A stretch of DNA of 64,000 bases from Anaerolineae bacterium (GTDB lineage Bacteria; Chloroflexota; Anaerolineae; Promineifilales; Promineifilaceae), in contig JADLAX010000001.1 of assembly GCA_020848035.1 (NCBI GenBank), positions 1-64,000 on the forward strand, read 5' to 3'. This document shows, in pieces, positions 61,689 through 64,000 of this stretch; position 1 is the stretch's first letter, and each line of letters opens with the position of its first letter. The notes below the pieces were generated by a model, which did no database searches, was not told the DNA's origin, and worked only from the letters and a program-made list of their open reading frames with translations. The translations under genes were made by a program, and so were the position numbers.

Positions 61689-62159
61689 ATGATCAAACTC
61701 ACCTACCAGCCACGGGGGCGCTATTTTGAACAATTTGCTGTGGGCGACCAGCTTGTAACGGCCGCTCGCACCATCACCGAAAGCGACATCGTGAACTTTG
61801 CCGGGATGACCGGCGACTTCAACCAGATTCACACCGACGCCGAGTTTGCCGCCCAGGGTGGGTTTGGCCAACGGGTGGCCCACGGGCTGCTGGTGCAGTC
61901 CATTGCCACCGGGCTGGCGGTGCAATCGGGCATCATCGAAGGCACCGTGCTGGCGTTCCGCGAGCTGAGCGCTAAGTTCAGCCTGCCCGTTTTTATTGGC
62001 GACACGGTTCACGTGGAGCTGGAAATCACCGAGACCAAAGCGCTGCCGCGCCTGGGTGGAGGCACCATCAACATGAAATACGCCGTCTACAACCAGCACG
62101 GCAAAGCGGTCCAGCGGGGTGATTGGGTGATGCTGATTAAAAATCAGCCAAATGGTTAA
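61689..62159 (+). CDS. MaoC family hydratase
   Basis: 156 aa hot-dog fold from ATG 61689 behind GGAG (frame also open to 61674). The hydratase-2 motif reads GMTGDFNQIHTDAEFA with catalytic D and H, then GFGQRVAHGLLV. Hydrates 2-enoyl thioesters, in fatty-acid or polyhydroxyalkanoate metabolism; the exact substrate is unknown. Separated from prfA by a palindrome and 24 bp before the PBP gene. Confidence 0.9.
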   Translation: MIKLTYQPRGRYFEQFAVGDQLVTAARTITESDIVNFAGMTGDFNQIHTDAEFAAQGGFGQRVAHGLLVQSIATGLAVQSGIIEGTVLAFRELSAKFSLPVFIGDTVHVELEITETKALPRLGGGTINMKYAVYNQHGKAVQRGDWVMLIKNQPNG

Positions 62160-62183
62160 TTGTAAATGGTGAATGGTTAATTG

Positions 62184-64000
62184 ATGAGTGACGAGCAAAA
62201 ACGGCCGAATCCCGAACAACCTGAAGAAGATACCCAAAAGCCGCAGCCGAAGCCAGACGCGGAAGAATCGTTTGGCACGGTGTCGCTGTTTGACTTGATG
62301 AACGAAGCCGGAAACGACGCACCGCCGGAAACGATTGTGCTTCGGCCCGGCGTACCCCGGCCGTTGCCCCACAAAGAAGCGCCCAAAGCCGAAGATGCGC
62401 AGGAAGCGCCGACGGATGCACCAACTGCCCCATCGGACGACGAGCACACTCTCACCATCAACCTGCCCGACGACGAAGATACCGAGGGCGTGGCTCCGAT
62501 ACGGCCGTCGCGCCCCAAACCCGCCCCCCTGCCGCTCACCCCGTCTAAACTGCGCCCCATCAACCGGCCACCCATCGAAGACCCCGACGCTACCGAAGTG
62601 CAGCCCGACCTGGCCATTCCGCCGCCAGAACGGCCGCGTTCCGAACTGCCCACCCAAATCCACCAGCGGCCCGAGCCAGACGACCAGCGCACCGTTTACC
62701 AGCCGCCCAAACGCCCGGCTGCCCCGCGCGAAGCCCGAACCCAACCACAGCGGGAACAACCGCCGCAGCGCCCGGCGGCTCAACCAACCCAACCGCGCCC
62801 CCAGGCGCGACAGCCGCAGCCTGCCCGCCAGACCACCCAACCGACCGGCCCGGTAGCCATGCCCCGGCAAGAACCCAAACCACGCCCCAAACGACAGGCT
62901 CCCGGCCAGCGCAACTGGGGCAGCTGCTTTACCCGTGGTCTGGTGATCAGCCTGGTCCTGGGTGTGCTGATGGTGGCCCTCACCGCTGCCGGGTTAGCCA
63001 TTGCCTACAACGTCATCGCCAGCGACCTGCCACCAGTCACCGAGCTAGAAAACCGCGTCAGCACCTTTGAAACAGCCCGCATTTACGACCGCAACGGCAA
63101 CGAACTATTTTCCCTGGCCGATCCCTCCATTGGCAATCGCACCCGCGTTTCGCTGGACCAAATTTCCCCGCTGCTCATCCAGGCCACCATCGCCACGGAA
63201 GATTCGCGCTTCTATGAGAATCTCGGCTTCGACACCATTGCCATTGCCCGGGCGATTTTGCTGGCGGCGCGCGAAGGCGAGGTGGTTTCCGGGGCCAGCA
63301 CCATCACCCAGCAGGTGGTGCGTGCCACCCTGCTGGAAGAGGACGAACGCACCCAGCGCACTTTCCGCCGCAAGGTGCGTGAAATCATTCTCGCCGCCGA
63401 GATGAACCTGGAATACGAAAAAGACGAAATCCTGGAAATCTACCTCAACGAGATTTACTACGGCAACCTGGCCTACGGCATCGAAGCGGCCGCCGAAACT
63501 TACTTCGACAAATCGGCCGCCGATTTAACCCTGGCCGAGGCATCTTTGCTGGCTGGCCTGCCCCAATCGCCCGCGAGCTGGGACCCGTACACCGCGCCCC
63601 AGCTGGCCATCGGTCGCCAATCGGAAGTGCTGTCGCTGATGGTTGCCGCAGACTACATTACCCAGGATGAAGCCCAGGCGGCGCTTAATGAGGCCGGAGC
63701 ATTCATTTACAACATGACCCCGCCGGTGCGCGAGATCACCTATCCGCACTTCACCGTCACCGTGCTGCAGCAGGCCGAAGCGCTGCTGGGTGCCCAATCG
63801 ATTTATCGCGGGGGGCTGCGCATTCAAACGACGCTGGACCCCAGTGCCCAGCAGCTGGCCGAAGCAACACTGGCCAACGCCCGCCCCAGCATCAACGCGG
63901 CAGGGGCCAACAATGCGGCCATGGTGGTGCTGGAACCAAACACCGGCGAAATTCTGGCCCTGGTGGGCAGCGTTGATTTTAACGATGAGGCAATCAGCGG
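62184..64000 (+). CDS. Class A penicillin-binding protein, N-terminal part (runs off window)
   Basis: 605 codons are visible from ATG 62184. A very long Pro/Gln/Arg-rich cytoplasmic tail (about 1-245), one TM helix (about 252-279) and a family 51 transglycosylase domain with catalytic E339 in IATEDSRFYENLGFD, GASTITQQVVR, EIYLNEIYYGNLAYGIEAAA and LAEASLLAGLPQSP. The transpeptidase domain has just begun (MVVLEPNTGEILALVG). Polymerises and crosslinks peptidoglycan. The disordered tail is longer than in typical PBP1a. Confidence 0.93.
   Translation, partial: MSDEQKRPNPEQPEEDTQKPQPKPDAEESFGTVSLFDLMNEAGNDAPPETIVLRPGVPRPLPHKEAPKAEDAQEAPTDAPTAPSDDEHTLTINLPDDEDTEGVAPIRPSRPKPAPLPLTPSKLRPINRPPIEDPDATEVQPDLAIPPPERPRSELPTQIHQRPEPDDQRTVYQPPKRPAAPREARTQPQREQPPQRPAAQPTQPRPQARQPQPARQTTQPTGPVAMPRQEPKPRPKRQAPGQRNWGSCFTRGLVISLVLGVLMVALTAAGLAIAYNVIASDLPPVTELENRVSTFETARIYDRNGNELFSLADPSIGNRTRVSLDQISPLLIQATIATEDSRFYENLGFDTIAIARAILLAAREGEVVSGASTITQQVVRATLLEEDERTQRTFRRKVREIILAAEMNLEYEKDEILEIYLNEIYYGNLAYGIEAAAETYFDKSAADLTLAEASLLAGLPQSPASWDPYTAPQLAIGRQSEVLSLMVAADYITQDEAQAALNEAGAFIYNMTPPVREITYPHFTVTVLQQAEALLGAQSIYRGGLRIQTTLDPSAQQLAEATLANARPSINAAGANNAAMVVLEPNTGEILALVGSVDFNDEAIS

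Overview
The window looks like chromosomal DNA of an uncultured Chloroflexota bacterium, probably class Anaerolineae. This is inferred from moderately GC-rich sequence, the gene set (mreBCD-mrdA, a MSMEG_4193/DUF3090/SCO1664 trio, an AAA_32-Lon protease, a CpaE-like REC-ATPase, a GT-C membrane protein) and the lack of outer-membrane genes. No rRNA marker is present, so the assignment is not proven. The palindromic octamer ACGGCCGT occurs about 110 times by hand count, in all three coding frames and in intergenic DNA, where base composition predicts about two.

Layout. 0-2 kb: the 3' end of an IS3-family element, a short STAND ATPase and a leader-peptide/terminator region before an MFS exporter. 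2-10 kb: MFS exporter, ABC exporter pair, DUF5996 protein, Lon-like protease, BrnT/BrnA module. 10-20 kb: surface glycan genes (RfbH-type dehydratase, GT2, UDP-galactopyranose-mutase-like flavoprotein, Nudix, LysM lipoprotein, GT4, polyprenyl-phosphate sugar transferase), then a HEPN/MNT pair. 21-27 kb: the cell-shape operon mreB-mreC-mreD-mrdA. 27-36 kb: the three-gene trio, REC-ATPase, sirtuin, histidine kinase, thioredoxin reductase, site-2 protease and a CAT-anticodon tRNA. 36-45 kb: GT-C protein, DUF427, LysR, sugar-type MFS, response regulator, threonine synthase and tyrosyl-tRNA synthetase, the last preceded by a Tyr-codon leader ORF and a terminator. 45.7-48.2 kb: an AT-rich island with two tiny peptide ORFs ending in DGSIGG and DGSIAGG, a protein with a C-terminal effector-associated domain, a decayed copy of the gcvP 3' end and a membrane protein with four NPEL repeats. 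48-53.5 kb: gcvP and gcvH behind a tandem glycine riboswitch, then glutamate dehydrogenase. 53.7-64 kb: DUF92, WD40 protein, GAF histidine kinase, S9 peptidase, PemK/MazF module, RF1, MaoC hydratase and the start of a class A PBP.

Cross-cutting patterns. Many intergenic gaps hold palindromes built from short iterated words (GTGAAAC, AAAAAGTG, GATTAGA, CACAGAG), often nested. Several promoters put an extended -10 (TGCTAxxAT) 6-9 nt before an ATG, implying leaderless mRNAs. This includes both leader-peptide ORFs, each followed by an intrinsic terminator, which suggests ribosome-mediated attenuation of tyrS and of the MFS exporter. The best candidate for an undescribed system is the 45.8-47.4 kb island: a Sec-type precursor that would release a DGSIAGG-like peptide, a companion micro-ORF encoding MKDGSIGG, and a conflict-type effector-associated-domain protein. 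ACGGCCGT is absent from this island and from the toxin-antitoxin modules, which fits horizontal acquisition.
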